A stretch of 64,000 nucleotides of DNA, from positions 62,001 through 126,000 of the forward strand of contig DYKH01000001.1 in NCBI GenBank assembly GCA_020722685.1, written 5' to 3'. This stretch comes from Caldithrix sp. Lineage in GTDB: Bacteria > KSB1 > UBA2214 > DYKH01. How positions within the stretch are numbered: position 1 is the stretch's first letter; each line of letters starts with the position of its first letter. The notes under the pieces were generated by a model, which was not told the DNA's origin, made no database searches, and was given only the letters and a program-made list of their open reading frames with translations. The position numbers and the translations under genes were made by a program. Of this stretch, positions 1 to 9,398 are shown one piece after another.

Positions 1-246
1 ATCGAGGCGGCTTCCCGGGCGCTGAAGGAACCTTCGCCCAGCCGCATCAAAGGCATTGTCGAGCAGCTTATTGACGAACGCTTCAAGAGCGGCGAGCTGG
101 ATGAATCCCCCTTGACTCTCCAAGACCTTTCCAAGATTGCGGAGGCATTTCAGAAAATATTGATCGGCATCTTTCATGCGCGCATCGAATATCCGGTCAG
201 CAAAGAAAAGGAAAAATCTTCTTCAAAACGGGATGAAACATCGTGA
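1..246 (+). CDS. 7TM-HD metal-dependent phosphohydrolase, C-terminal end only
   Basis: Partial gene entering from the left edge; 81 codons remain, ending in TGA. The residues around 'EAASRALKEPSPSRIKGIV' and 'LTLQDLSKIAEAF', followed by 'GIFHARIEYP', match the extreme C-terminus of the PgpH/YqfF family. These are membrane HD-domain phosphodiesterases that degrade cyclic di-AMP in Firmicutes. The HD motif and the membrane segments lie outside the window, so catalytic competence cannot be judged. The last 4 nt overlap the GTG start of ybeY, and adjacency to ybeY is the usual order for this family, which supports the call. The tail after 'EYP' is a short Lys/Glu/Ser-rich extension. Confidence 0.82.
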   Translation: MEAASRALKEPSPSRIKGIVEQLIDERFKSGELDESPLTLQDLSKIAEAFQKILIGIFHARIEYPVSKEKEKSSSKRDETS

Positions 247-689
247 GACGTTCGGCTCACCATGTGAATATCGAAAAAGCCGTCAGAGAAAAAATACCCG
301 GCTCAGCCAAACTTCGATCTCTGGTCATGTGGATACTCGACTCGGAACGGCTCGAGAAAACCTGGGCGATCAACATCGTCTTGGTTGATGCCGATTTCAT
401 TGTCCGGCTTAATCAAGCTTATTTCTCAAAAGATTCTCCCACCGACGTTATATCCTTTAATCTTAGTGACGATGATGGCGACCATTGCGAGGGAGAAGTA
501 TACATTTGTATGGACAGTGCGAAATTGCAAGCGAAGGAATATCAGGTATCGCTGGAAAACGAAATTTTACGGCTGGTGGCGCACGGCGTGTATCATCTCT
601 TAGGCTATGATGATGAGGAGGAATCAGCGCGATTGCGAATGTCGGAATTGGAGGACCGAGCTCTGAGCGCCATTCTTCACAACGATTGA
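243..689 (+). CDS. ybeY: Endoribonuclease YbeY (16S rRNA maturation)
   Basis: 148 residues, the usual length. YbeY is a single-strand-specific, zinc-dependent endoribonuclease acting in 16S rRNA 3' maturation and 70S quality control. Seen here: the family block 'SPTDVISFNL' and the metal site 'HGVYHLLGYDDEEE'. The classical site is HGxxHLxGYDH with three histidines; the third ligand position here is Asp, a variant I recall from Bacteroidota YbeY proteins. The start is GTG at 243, overlapping the stop of the upstream phosphohydrolase by 4 nt, so translation is probably coupled. The N-terminus is about 20 residues longer than the most compact homologues. Identity is secure. Confidence 0.92.
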   Translation: MRRSAHHVNIEKAVREKIPGSAKLRSLVMWILDSERLEKTWAINIVLVDADFIVRLNQAYFSKDSPTDVISFNLSDDDGDHCEGEVYICMDSAKLQAKEYQVSLENEILRLVAHGVYHLLGYDDEEESARLRMSELEDRALSAILHND

Positions 690-872
690 ATCACCTGCGG
701 TCTTGCGCAAAGCCGTCACCGTGGGTTTTTGCCTGGGTAGGCGGAGCGTATACCGTAGCGGGCAAGGTTGCCACATACTTGCAAGCTGATGGAAGGCAAG
801 AGGCATTGCCGCCATGCGGATTGCTCAATTTTTCGACCAGGTCTGTTCGTTTGAGCAGCCTTGAAAATTCGC

Positions 873-899
873 TTGACAATATATCATATTTTTTATAAA
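873..899 (+). promoter_or_regulatory. Candidate sigma70-type promoter
   Basis: TTGACA at 873-878 and TATAAA at 894-899, spaced 15 nt in a strikingly A+T-rich patch, about 45 nt before the next gene. The spacing is 2 nt short of the optimum, so the exact -10 is uncertain. Confidence 0.5.
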
Positions 900-959
900 A
901 TGGCCTACCTATAAATCGCTGACAGGTTTGGGAGATGCACCAATATGAGGAATTTTGCG

Positions 960-2177
960 ATGACCGCCCTAAAATTCGATGTCCGGGACCTTTTTCGTGC
1001 TCCAAGATTAGCGCTAAGTCTCCAGCGTATGTGGATTCAATTGGTGGGGATGATAGTCGGCTTTGTCGGCTATCTGATTCTTACCTATTTGTCTTACCTT
1101 AGTGCCGGCGTGGGCATTGGCACAACCTGGGCCAGGTACGGTTTGCTTCCGTGTTTGTTCGCCGCTAATGAGGCGTTTCCTTGGTATGCGTGGCTGATCT
1201 ACGCGGTCGCAGACTTGGTCATAGTCGCTGCCTTTCTGATTGCGAACACCGCCGTAGCGAGGGCTACTTACATGCAAGCGAAGGGGAATAACTTTTATAG
1301 CTGGCGCGAGGCTTATGCTTTTGCTTTTCGCAAGGTCACTTCCGTTCTCCTCACGCCTGTTTCTTTGGCAGTGCTAATCGGCCTCATGGTGCTTGGATCA
1401 TTGGTCATCGGCCTGCTGGGGAGAATACCTTTCGTCGGTGAATTGGGCGTCAGCCTCTTTACGGTGTTTTGGTTTTTCGCAGCACTTCTAGTGGTTTTCT
1501 TTGCCGTGATTACGGTCATTTCCTTTCTTCTGGTGCCCAGCATTATCGCCACCACCGATGAAGACGCCTTTGAGGCTGTGTTTCAAAGTTTCTCAATTAC
1601 CTGGAATCAACCCTGGCGGTTGGCTATTTATGAAGCGGTGACCATCGTTCTTGCCGTTGCATCGATGGGAATTTTCGCATACGCCGTCAAGGCTTCTGTG
1701 ATGGTAATGAACAAGCTCTTTGGCGCTTTTATGGGGGCCGACTATATCAATCTGGCCAATAACGGGCAGGCGATGCTGCAAAGCTGGCTGTTGATGGGTC
1801 AGAACATCGTCGAGGGCATTTACCGCACCCTTACGCCGAGGATCTATTTCGCCCGGGACTTTATCATGATTCCGACAAGTGAGCTCCCGGTAACAGTGGT
1901 CATTTCTTCTTACCTATTTGCCCTCAGCATGCTGTTCATCGCCGGCTGGGTTGTGTCCTATGGCTTGTCGACCTTTACGGTGGGCAATATGCTTCTCTAT
2001 TTGGCCTTGCGGAAGAAGAAAGATGGCGAAAACCTGTTAGAGAGAAAGGACAAAGAAGAGGAGCAAGAGGAGGAATCGGAGAAAAAGCCGGAGGAGGATT
2101 CCAAGCTTGAGAAACAGGAGGACACTGGTCAGAAAGAAGAACCCACGACTCCTGACGAAACCGAAAATAAAGGTTGA
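960..2177 (+). CDS. Polytopic membrane protein of unknown function with acidic/lysine-rich tail
   Basis: I do not recognise a named family. About 405 residues: a short soluble N-terminus, then roughly six to seven hydrophobic segments (for example 'LVGMIVGFVGYLILTYL', 'LLVVFFAVITVISFLLV' and 'LFALSMLFIAGWVV'). A cytosolic-looking tail of about 60 residues follows, made almost wholly of Glu, Lys, Asp and Gln. The architecture loosely resembles integral membrane proteins that cluster with DUF975/glycerophosphodiester-type membrane domains, but I see no diagnostic motif. Two starts are possible. ATG 960 has GAGGA 7 nt upstream and is preferred; ATG 945 has GGGAG 10 nt upstream and would add five residues. 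The gene is followed by an intrinsic terminator, so it is probably monocistronic. Confidence 0.7.
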   Translation: MTALKFDVRDLFRAPRLALSLQRMWIQLVGMIVGFVGYLILTYLSYLSAGVGIGTTWARYGLLPCLFAANEAFPWYAWLIYAVADLVIVAAFLIANTAVARATYMQAKGNNFYSWREAYAFAFRKVTSVLLTPVSLAVLIGLMVLGSLVIGLLGRIPFVGELGVSLFTVFWFFAALLVVFFAVITVISFLLVPSIIATTDEDAFEAVFQSFSITWNQPWRLAIYEAVTIVLAVASMGIFAYAVKASVMVMNKLFGAFMGADYINLANNGQAMLQSWLLMGQNIVEGIYRTLTPRIYFARDFIMIPTSELPVTVVISSYLFALSMLFIAGWVVSYGLSTFTVGNMLLYLALRKKKDGENLLERKDKEEEQEEESEKKPEEDSKLEKQEDTGQKEEPTTPDETENKG

Positions 2178-2202
2178 TATATTTTATGTGAACCTAATTT
2201 AG

Positions 2203-2240
2203 GCCGGCGAAGCGCGTCATAGTGCTCGTCGGCTTTTTTT
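2203..2240 (+). terminator. Intrinsic terminator
   Basis: A G+C-rich stem, GCCGGCGA paired with TCGTCGGC (one G-T pair) and extending inward, is followed by seven T at 2234-2240. It lies just after the membrane-protein gene. Confidence 0.8.
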
Positions 2241-2306
2241 GTAAAAAAAAATGCATAGATGACGACGAAAGTTTGCGCAGAATGACCGTGAAGGAGGTAT
2301 ATTGGT

Positions 2307-2510
2307 ATGCAGTTCGGAGTTGTCAAAAAGTGGGATTCGCTCAAAGGTTTTGGCTTCATCGAGACAGATTCCGGCGATGATCTGTTTGTTCATTCAAGCG
2401 ATTTGGACGTCACCTTGGCAGCAAAGCAAATGCGCGAAGGTCTTCGGGTCCGATTCGATGTAAAGAGCGATATGAAAGGCGACAAAGCCGTCCACGTACG
2501 GAAAGCTTGA
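2307..2510 (+). CDS. Cold-shock domain protein (CspA family)
   Basis: 67 residues forming one cold-shock domain, a five-strand OB fold that binds single-stranded RNA/DNA and melts secondary structure. Both nucleic-acid motifs are visible: RNP1 as 'KGFGFIE' and RNP2 as 'DLFVH'. The first strand is 'GVVKKWDSLKGFGF'. An excellent Shine-Dalgarno, AAGGAGG, sits about 10 nt before the ATG, consistent with high expression. The preceding terminator isolates the gene from the membrane-protein gene. Only about 60 nt separate it from the ATPase gene downstream, so the two may be co-transcribed. Whether it is cold-induced or constitutive cannot be told from sequence. Confidence 0.95.
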   Translation: MQFGVVKKWDSLKGFGFIETDSGDDLFVHSSDLDVTLAAKQMREGLRVRFDVKSDMKGDKAVHVRKA

Positions 2511-2576
2511 GAGAAGGCCGACGCAGGTGCGCGGCAGCGAAGAGTGAAACAAATATTGGATGTGATGGATGGAAGT

Positions 2577-3869
2577 ATGGCGTTAGAAAATGTATATATC
2601 AAAGTCAAAGAGCAACAAGTGGGCCCCTACAACTCGCAAGAGCTTAGAAGGTTAGCCGCCGCTGGAGAATTCAGCCAGAATGATCTGGTCTACCACGAGG
2701 GTAGCGAGGAATGGGTGAAGGCCGGCCATTTGCCGGATCTCAAGAAGGTCTTTGCCGCTCCTGCACCTGAAGAGCGACAAAAGACGGTTTACGCCGTGGG
2801 CGGCGGGAAAGGCGGCGTCGGCAAAACTGTTCTGACGGCCTCGCTGGGAATCGGCTTGGCGTCTCTGGACAATCAAGTTGTCATCGTGGACGCCGATTTA
2901 GGCGGCGCAAACCTGCACACCTGCATGGGGATATTGGAACCAAAGCTCACATTCTACCACTTCTATACGCTCCAGTGCGATAGCCTCGAGGACATCATGC
3001 TGGAAACGCCGGTGAGTAATCTAAAACTCATCAGTGGTGCTTGTGGAACTTTGGGTTTGGCAAATCCACGCTACTCGCAAAAACTTCGCTTCATAAACGA
3101 GTTGCGGCGCATCAACGCTGATTTTATCCTGCTTGATTTGGGAGCCGGCTCCTCCTATAATGTCATCGATTTCTTCCTGGCCGCAGACAAGGGAATTGTG
3201 GTCACGACCCCCGAGCCTATGGCCATTCAGGAGGCATTCAATTTCATCAAAATTTCCTTGTTTCGCCGGCTGCAGCGGACTTTTAAAAACCATCCGGATG
3301 TCTTGGCCGTTTTCGAGAAGGACAGTCCCGCTCAGGCTGGCAGATTGGCCAACACGATGGCGGCAATGTTAGCCGAGGTGAATGCCATCGATCGCGACGC
3401 AGGCGCCAAAGTAGAGCAGATTCTAAGCGGCTTCCGGCCTCAACTCATATTGAATATGGTACACTCCTCGGCAGAGGTCAAGGAAGGCGATGCCCTGAGA
3501 ATCGCTGCCCAAGAGCTGCTGTCCATAGGCGTCGATTATTTGGGCTATATCGAGTATGACCCCAGCGTGCGCAAGGCGATCAAGGAATTGCGACCTTTTG
3601 TGATCGACGATCCGAAATCAAGGGCTTCGCAAAACTTGGCCAAGCTCATATCTGTCGGTTTACTTGGCAAATCTGGATGGAGTGGTTTCAAGGAGAAAAG
3701 GAAGGTCAGTCGCCAAATTACTGCCGCTGCCGCTGAATACCCTGTGAACGGCCGCAAGGAGAGCGAAACGATTTGTTCTGTTCGTTGTTTCTATTGGGAC
3801 GACTGTGAGTACATGAACGGAGGCTATCCTTGTCCGGTGCGGAACTTTGATCCCATCTTTCGCCAATAG
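2577..3869 (+). CDS. GYF_2-domain MinD/ParA-like ATPase
   Basis: About 430 residues. The first ~55 form a GYF_2-type module ('QQVGPYNSQEL' ... 'EEWVKAGHL'), a peptide-binding or membrane-adaptor fold. Next comes a MinD/FlhG-type ATPase with deviant Walker A KGGVGKT at about residues 78-84, a switch region 'VIVDADLGGANLH' and 'FILLDLGAGSS'. The tail holds a Cys cluster (C-x3-C-x5-C-x8-C) that could bind metal. MinD-family ATPases dimerise on ATP and position or activate partners; no flagellar or division partner is adjacent, so the role is open. GTG 2544 and ATG 2565 are alternative in-frame starts; ATG 2577 begins at the GYF fold. A terminator follows at 4011. Confidence 0.85.
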   Translation: MALENVYIKVKEQQVGPYNSQELRRLAAAGEFSQNDLVYHEGSEEWVKAGHLPDLKKVFAAPAPEERQKTVYAVGGGKGGVGKTVLTASLGIGLASLDNQVVIVDADLGGANLHTCMGILEPKLTFYHFYTLQCDSLEDIMLETPVSNLKLISGACGTLGLANPRYSQKLRFINELRRINADFILLDLGAGSSYNVIDFFLAADKGIVVTTPEPMAIQEAFNFIKISLFRRLQRTFKNHPDVLAVFEKDSPAQAGRLANTMAAMLAEVNAIDRDAGAKVEQILSGFRPQLILNMVHSSAEVKEGDALRIAAQELLSIGVDYLGYIEYDPSVRKAIKELRPFVIDDPKSRASQNLAKLISVGLLGKSGWSGFKEKRKVSRQITAAAAEYPVNGRKESETICSVRCFYWDDCEYMNGGYPCPVRNFDPIFRQ

Positions 3870-4010
3870 AGCACGCAGGGCGTTCTATTCGCCTGACCGT
3901 GGAGAGCAACGAGCGCGCTGGCTCCGTCTGCCGAGAGAATTTCTTGGACCATCAGCGAAACGGTGGCGATAAATATCTCTTGGTCATTTGTTCTATTTTG
4001 CTTATTTTTT

Positions 4011-4041
4011 AAAGGTGAGCTTTCCGGTTCACCTTTTGTTT
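4011..4041 (+). terminator. Intrinsic terminator of the ATPase gene
   Basis: A perfect 8-bp stem AAAGGTGA / TCACCTTT (4011-4018 with 4029-4036), followed by a T-rich stretch. It lies inside a possible N-terminal extension of the next gene, which argues that the transporter starts later, at 4086. Confidence 0.75.
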
Positions 4042-4085
4042 TGCTACACGGCTCTGTTCAGACGACGCATTACCTTTGCAAGCAC

Positions 4086-5477
4086 ATGAATCAGTCTTAC
4101 AGCACTGAATTCCGTCTTCCATTTTTGCAGAAAATTTCGCGCAAGGTCCACCCGGTGCAAGTGGTGGCGTTGAGCTTCGCTCTTCTGATTCTTATCGGTT
4201 CGCTGCTGCTGCTCCTGCCCATCAGCCATCGCCAGTCGACACGCTACATAGACGCACTTTTTACTGCAACGTCCGCCACCTGTGTGACGGGTTTGACGGT
4301 GGTTGATACGGGCACTCATTTTACCTTTTTCGGACAGCTCGTGATTCTCGTGCTCATACAAGCCGGCGGTCTGGGAATTATGACGTTTTCCGCTTTGTTC
4401 GCTCAGATCGTGGCCGGTCGGCTTTCCATCCGCGGACGCGATTTGATCGAAAGCACTTTCGGTGTTGGGAACGTGCCAAAATTGGGAAATTTCCTGCTCG
4501 GCATTGTCTTGAGCACCCTGATAATAGAAACAATCGGCGCCTCAGTTTTGACGGTTCGATTCATGGACGAATATCCCGCGGGCTACGCCATCTATTTAGG
4601 CATTTTTCACTCCATATCTGCCTTCTGCAATGCAGGATTCTCCTTGTTTCCCAAGAATCTGGAGTCTTATGTCAGTGACCTCACCGTGACGACCACCATC
4701 ATGTTCCTCATCGTGGCGGGTGGAATTGGTTTTTGGGTGCTATTCGATTTGCGCAATCTGGTGCGAAAAAACATCAATCATCATTCTCTTACTCTCCATA
4801 GCAAAATCGTTTTGATGTGCACGGCCATGCTTATACTCGTCGGCATAGCCGGATTGTTGTTTTTCGAGTGGCAGAATTCCTTCAAGAACCTCACCATCGG
4901 CGGAAAGGTATTAGCGGCTGTCTTCCACTCCATCACGCCGCGGACTGCCGGCTTTAACATCGTAAATGTCGGAACCATGACCAATGCCTCGCTTCTATTA
5001 GTGATGCTGCTCATGTTCGTAGGCGCCTCACCGGGTTCCACCGGCGGCGGCATTAAGACCACCACGTTTGGTGTCTTGCTGGCAATGATTTTTGCCCGAC
5101 TGCGAGACCGGAAGCAGGTTCAGGTCTTTGACCGTGGTGTACCCGAGCAAATAGTCTCAAAAGCCATCGGTATCGCTTTCTTCTGGCTGGTTGTCGTTGC
5201 CACGGTTACCATGCTTTTACTCATTACCGAGCATCCGGGGGGAGAGTGGGAAATAGGTCACTCGCTGTTTCTGGATGTCTCGTTTGAAGCTTTTTCAGCC
5301 ATTGGCACCGTCGGCCTGAGCACCGGTCTCACTCCGCTTTTGTCCGATTCAGGCAAAGTATTCATCCTGCTGCTGATGTACCTTGGTAGAGTAGGGCCGG
5401 TGACGTTAGCCTTAGCGATGTCGTTTCAGCGTCCTTTAAATGTCAGGCTTGCAGAAGAGGAGCTTTGGGTCGGATAG
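4086..5477 (+). CDS. K+ uptake channel subunit, TrkH/KtrB family
   Basis: About 463 residues from ATG 4086. Ktr/Trk transporters carry four M1-P-M2 repeats that form a K+ (sometimes Na+-dependent) pathway in the inner membrane. The four filter glycines are visible in 'TCVTGLTVVD', 'FCNAGFSLF', 'TPRTAGFNIV' and 'GTVGLSTG', each after a hydrophobic hairpin. The length fits KtrB/TrkH. An upstream in-frame start at 3963 would include the terminator hairpin and a non-homologous hydrophobic leader, so it is rejected. The RCK partner gene follows after 60 nt, making a two-gene operon. Ktr and Trk cannot be separated by eye, though the short single-RCK partner favours Ktr. Confidence 0.93.
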   Translation: MNQSYSTEFRLPFLQKISRKVHPVQVVALSFALLILIGSLLLLLPISHRQSTRYIDALFTATSATCVTGLTVVDTGTHFTFFGQLVILVLIQAGGLGIMTFSALFAQIVAGRLSIRGRDLIESTFGVGNVPKLGNFLLGIVLSTLIIETIGASVLTVRFMDEYPAGYAIYLGIFHSISAFCNAGFSLFPKNLESYVSDLTVTTTIMFLIVAGGIGFWVLFDLRNLVRKNINHHSLTLHSKIVLMCTAMLILVGIAGLLFFEWQNSFKNLTIGGKVLAAVFHSITPRTAGFNIVNVGTMTNASLLLVMLLMFVGASPGSTGGGIKTTTFGVLLAMIFARLRDRKQVQVFDRGVPEQIVSKAIGIAFFWLVVVATVTMLLLITEHPGGEWEIGHSLFLDVSFEAFSAIGTVGLSTGLTPLLSDSGKVFILLLMYLGRVGPVTLALAMSFQRPLNVRLAEEELWVG

Positions 5478-5537
5478 TTGAACAGCCCACAGGTTGTTTC
5501 ATGACTCGTTGAACGTATCTGATGAACGGATTTGCCT

Positions 5538-6194
5538 ATGAGATCGTTTGCAATAATCGGCTTGAGCAGCTTTGGTCATTACCTGGCCAAATATCTGTCT
5601 GACTATGGCCATCGGGTGATGGCTATCGATATCAGTGAAGAGAAGATAGAGAAAGTCAAATCTTTTGTCGATCGTGCCCTGATCGCCGATGCCACGGACA
5701 AACAGACCCTTGCCGGAATCGGACTCGACGAATTGGACGTGGTGGTGGTAAGTCTGGGGGAGCGAATCGATGCCAGCATTTTGGTAACCTTGTATCTCCG
5801 TGAGCTGAAAGTAAAGCAAATTGTCGCCAAAGCGCTCACTGAAGATCACGGCAAGATTTTGGACATCATTGGTGCAACCCGAGTGGTGTTCCCGGAACGT
5901 GACGAAGCCTATCGTTTGGCCAGAACCATCGAAAGCGACTATGTTCTGGACAGCATCACCTTGGGCCAAGGCATCAGCATCATCGAGATTGCGCCGCCGC
6001 AAGATTTTGTCGGCCGCACTTTGGGTGAACTGGATTTGCGGAACAATTATGACGTGCTGGTCTTGGTGGTCAAAGAAATCATCCCCGACAACGTGGTTAT
6101 GATTCCAAAGGCGGATTATTTGATCAAGGACAGCGATATTCTTTTGCTTTTGGGAAAAGACGAGGACCTGGAAAAAATCAAAAGGATGCGCTGA
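5538..6194 (+). CDS. K+ uptake regulatory subunit, KtrA/TrkA (RCK) family
   Basis: About 218 residues: an N-terminal RCK_N (Rossmann) domain starting 'SFAIIGLSSFGHYLA', with the acidic residue of 'VMAIDISEE' ending strand 2 to bind the nucleotide ribose, then an RCK_C domain with 'GRTLGELDLRN'. KtrA rings bind ATP/ADP or NAD(H) and gate the membrane subunit encoded just upstream. The protein has one RCK unit, half of E. coli TrkA, as in KtrA. A TTG at 5532 would add two residues; ATG 5538 matches the family N-terminus. No terminator is evident before the small heat-shock gene 200 nt downstream. Confidence 0.93.
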   Translation: MRSFAIIGLSSFGHYLAKYLSDYGHRVMAIDISEEKIEKVKSFVDRALIADATDKQTLAGIGLDELDVVVVSLGERIDASILVTLYLRELKVKQIVAKALTEDHGKILDIIGATRVVFPERDEAYRLARTIESDYVLDSITLGQGISIIEIAPPQDFVGRTLGELDLRNNYDVLVLVVKEIIPDNVVMIPKADYLIKDSDILLLLGKDEDLEKIKRMR

Positions 6195-6398
6195 TTTGCC
6201 GCGCAAGCCGAGCCGGGAGGTCTGCCCTGTTGGCGCAAGTCTTCAACGCTGCCGGCAAAAAAATCCCTTTGCAGAACAGGAAAGGATTAAGCTATTCGTC
6301 AAATCGGTTATTATTTTCGGTGCGGTTCTTTGAGGAACGACTGACCTGCTTTGTTGCAGACCGACTGAGATGAACGGTAGAATACTAAGGAGCAAGAT

Positions 6399-6851
6399 AT
6401 GCCTGTGCATTACATTCGCATTGTGCGGGAGATGACGGATACCGGAGGCATTACACGAATCGGCTCGCCATCTTTCTGTTATACCGACATAGAAGGTCCC
6501 GAGGCCGCGGTTTGGGAGCCCGATACGGATATTTTTGAAAGTGAGGACGAGGTTTTTATCAGAGTTGATCTCGGCGGGGTTAGCCGTGATGACGTGCTCA
6601 TCAGGCTTAAGAACGGAAAACTCTGTATCTCAGGGGCGCGTAGAGAGAACCGTCCCAATACGCATTTGCATTTTCATCAATTGGAATTGAGCTATGGACC
6701 GTTCGAGAAGGTCATCTCTATTCCCGCCGACATTGAGCATAACGACGTTTCCGCTCATCTCAATGAGGGGCTTTTGGAAATCATTATCTCCAAGAAAGGG
6801 AAGGTGGTGGAGATTCCTATCGCCGACGAGATTATCCCCCAAACTTCCTAG
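6399..6851 (+). CDS. Small heat-shock protein (Hsp20/alpha-crystallin)
   Basis: 150 residues. The central alpha-crystallin domain begins near residue 47 ('DIFESEDEVFIRVDLGG') and runs to the conserved 'LNEGLLEIIISKK' (the A/G-x-L-x-I/V-like strand). sHsps are ATP-independent holdases that keep unfolding proteins refoldable. The C-terminal 'VEIPI' fits the I-x-I oligomerisation motif. A good AAGGAG lies 8 nt before ATG 6399. The gene is 72 nt upstream of lon, giving a compact proteostasis pair. I saw neither a CIRCE inverted repeat nor a recognisable sigma32-type promoter in the 204-nt upstream gap, so its heat regulation is unknown. Confidence 0.92.
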   Translation: MPVHYIRIVREMTDTGGITRIGSPSFCYTDIEGPEAAVWEPDTDIFESEDEVFIRVDLGGVSRDDVLIRLKNGKLCISGARRENRPNTHLHFHQLELSYGPFEKVISIPADIEHNDVSAHLNEGLLEIIISKKGKVVEIPIADEIIPQTS

Positions 6852-6923
6852 TTCTCTTTTTCACTTTGTTCGAGTTCTGCATAACAAGCGGCCGCGGGAA
6901 ATGTTTTAAAGGAGCAAGAAGAC

Positions 6924-9311
6924 ATGGGTTTGACGCTGAGCATAGAATCCGAAGAAATGCAAAGCAAGATACCGGGACAACTGCCGATTTTGCCGTTGCG
7001 CGACACGGTGGTTTTCCCGAACATTGTTACCCCTTTAGTTGTCGCCAGGGAGAAAAGCGTTCGCCTCATCAACGATGTCATCGCGGGAAGCCGAGTTTTG
7101 GGGTTGGTGGCGCAAACCAAACCGGAAGTCGAAGATCCCGGCCCCAGTGACATTTTCAAGCATGGGACGGCTGCGATTATTTTGCGCATGCTCAAGTTCC
7201 CTGATGCTTCTTTGCGGATTTTGGTGCAAGGACTCTCACGCATCCTCATTTGCGAGATTGAAGCCGAATCGCCCTATTTGATTGCCAAAGTCGAAACTCT
7301 TGAAGAGAAATTCTCCGAGTCCACAGAACTGGAAGCCCTGAAGAGAAACGTGGCCATTCAATTCCAAAAGATCGTTTCGCTGGTTCCGCAGCTTCCCGAC
7401 GAGTTGCAGGTCGTAGTGGCAAACACCAATCATCCGGGGAAGCTGGCAGATTTGGTGGCGTCCAATTTGAATCTATCGATCGAAGAGAAGCAAAAGCTTC
7501 TCGAAGCAGTGGACATCAAGGCGCGGCTAAAACAGCTGACGGTCTTTGTCAATCGTGAGCTGGAAGTGCTGGAGATGGGCTCGAAAATTCAGGATAAGGT
7601 TCAGACCGAGTTAGGCAAGAACCAACGAGAGTATTTTTTGCGCGAACAACTTAAGGCCATTCAGAAAGAGCTGGGCATGGGGGACGAGCGGTCCGTTGAA
7701 ATCGAAGAGTTGCGCGGCAAGATCAAAGAAGCCAAAATGTCGGAGGAGGCGGAGAAGGAGGCTTTGCGCGAGCTGGATCGACTCGCCAAGATGCAACCGG
7801 GCGCTGCCGAATATACCGTTGCGCGCACTTATATCGATTGGATGATTTCCTTGCCCTGGGCAAAATCCACTGAGGATAACCTTGACATCGAACAGGCGCA
7901 GAAAGTCCTCAATGAGGATCATTATGATTTGGAAAAGGTCAAGGACCGGATTTTGGAGTATCTCGCGGTGCGAAAGTTGAAATCCGATACCAAAGGACCG
8001 ATTCTCTGTTTTGTCGGCCCGCCGGGAGTCGGTAAGACTTCTTTGGGTCGTTCCATTGCGCGAGCCATGGGCCGACAATTCGTTCGCATTTCCTTGGGCG
8101 GAGTGCATGACGAGGCGGAGATTCGCGGTCATCGCAGGACTTATATCGGAGCATTACCGGGCCGGATTCTACAGGGCATTAAAAACGCTGGCAGCAACAA
8201 TCCCATTTTTATGCTCGATGAGGTGGACAAGATCGGCATGGATTTTCGCGGCGACCCTTCCTCTGCCTTGTTGGAAGTCCTCGACCCGCAGCAGAACTTT
8301 TCCTTTTCCGACCACTATTTAGACGTCCCCTTCGATCTATCAAAGGTCATGTTCATTACCACTGCGAACGTGCTCGATACGATTCCGTCGGCCCTGCGCG
8401 ACCGGCTGGAAGTGTTGGAATTGCCTGGCTACATCGACCAGGAAAAGGAGCAGATCGCTTTCAAGTACCTCATTCCGAGACAACTGGACGAGAATGGGCT
8501 AAAGCGCAAAAACGTGACTTTCACCCGGCAAGCCGTACGTAAGATGATTCGGGATTACACGCGTGAAGCAGGTGTGCGCAATTTGGAAAGGCAGATTGCC
8601 GCCGTGTGCCGGAAGGTGGCAAAGCAGGTCGCCACCGGCAAAACTGAAAAGCGCAACATCGCTCCGGAAGATCTGGCGGAAATGTTAGGTCCCATAAAAT
8701 ATTACTCCGAGGTTGCGGAACGAACCAGTGAGCCGGGCGTTGCCACCGGCCTTGCCTGGACGCCGACCGGCGGAGACATCTTGTTCATCGAAGCCACGCA
8801 AATGAGCGGTAACAAAGGCCTCATTCTCACCGGCCAGTTGGGAGAGGTGATGAAAGAATCTGCCCAAGCCGCTCTTTCCTACATTCGGGCGCACGCCGAG
8901 GATTTAGGCATCAAGCCCACGTTCTTTGAAAAAAAAGACATTCACATTCACATTCCCGCTGGCGCCATTCCCAAAGATGGCCCGTCGGCCGGCGTAACGC
9001 TGGCTACGGCTATGGTTTCTTTGTTGACGAAACGGCCGGTGCGAAACGATATCGCTATGACCGGAGAAGTGACGCTGCGCGGCAAGGTGCTGCCGGTTGG
9101 CGGCATCAAAGAGAAAATGCTGGCTGCCCGCCGGGCGGGCTTGAACAAGGTCATTCTGCCGGCCAAAAACAAGGATGATCTGGAAGAGATCCCCGCTCAC
9201 GTCAAAAAGAACATGCAGTTTTTCTTTGCCGAAAGGCTCGAAGACGTGCTCGCCTTGGCCATACGGAATCGGAAAACAGCATTGAAAGAAAAAACCGCAT
9301 CCAAAGCTTGA
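6924..9311 (+). CDS. lon: ATP-dependent Lon protease
   Basis: 795 residues, full length for LonA. Order seen: N-terminal substrate domain ('[19 protein letters not shown]'), a coiled linker, the AAA+ module with Walker [10 protein letters not shown] near residue 364 and Walker B 'FMLDEVDKI', and the C-terminal protease domain. The catalytic Ser/Lys dyad is Ser688 in 'PKDGPSAG' and Lys731 in 'GGIKEKM'; the spacing of 43 equals that in E. coli (Ser679/Lys722). Lon degrades misfolded and selected regulatory proteins in the cytosol. The RBS AAAGGAG is close upstream. It directly follows the small heat-shock gene, suggesting stress co-expression. Confidence 0.98.
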   Translation: MGLTLSIESEEMQSKIPGQLPILPLRDTVVFPNIVTPLVVAREKSVRLINDVIAGSRVLGLVAQTKPEVEDPGPSDIFKHGTAAIILRMLKFPDASLRILVQGLSRILICEIEAESPYLIAKVETLEEKFSESTELEALKRNVAIQFQKIVSLVPQLPDELQVVVANTNHPGKLADLVASNLNLSIEEKQKLLEAVDIKARLKQLTVFVNRELEVLEMGSKIQDKVQTELGKNQREYFLREQLKAIQKELGMGDERSVEIEELRGKIKEAKMSEEAEKEALRELDRLAKMQPGAAEYTVARTYIDWMISLPWAKSTEDNLDIEQAQKVLNEDHYDLEKVKDRILEYLAVRKLKSDTKGPILCFVGPPGVGKTSLGRSIARAMGRQFVRISLGGVHDEAEIRGHRRTYIGALPGRILQGIKNAGSNNPIFMLDEVDKIGMDFRGDPSSALLEVLDPQQNFSFSDHYLDVPFDLSKVMFITTANVLDTIPSALRDRLEVLELPGYIDQEKEQIAFKYLIPRQLDENGLKRKNVTFTRQAVRKMIRDYTREAGVRNLERQIAAVCRKVAKQVATGKTEKRNIAPEDLAEMLGPIKYYSEVAERTSEPGVATGLAWTPTGGDILFIEATQMSGNKGLILTGQLGEVMKESAQAALSYIRAHAEDLGIKPTFFEKKDIHIHIPAGAIPKDGPSAGVTLATAMVSLLTKRPVRNDIAMTGEVTLRGKVLPVGGIKEKMLAARRAGLNKVILPAKNKDDLEEIPAHVKKNMQFFFAERLEDVLALAIRNRKTALKEKTASKA

Positions 9312-9398
9312 CCATCCCCACGCGATGGTTGCCTGAGACATTCATATTTTATTGCCAGTGATCGGTTCGTTCTTAGGATTTAGGGAAAAGAAGGATTG

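Noticed and set aside
3963..4085. N-terminal extension of the KtrB/TrkH gene to 3963
   Set aside because: It contains a perfect terminator hairpin and a hydrophobic leader not found in the family; ATG 4086 fits better.
6195..6398. CIRCE or heat-shock operator before the small heat-shock gene
   Set aside because: No TTAGCACTC-type inverted repeat was found.
9312..9398. Possible terminator after lon
   Set aside because: ACCAT...ATGGT forms only a 5-bp stem with no T-tract.
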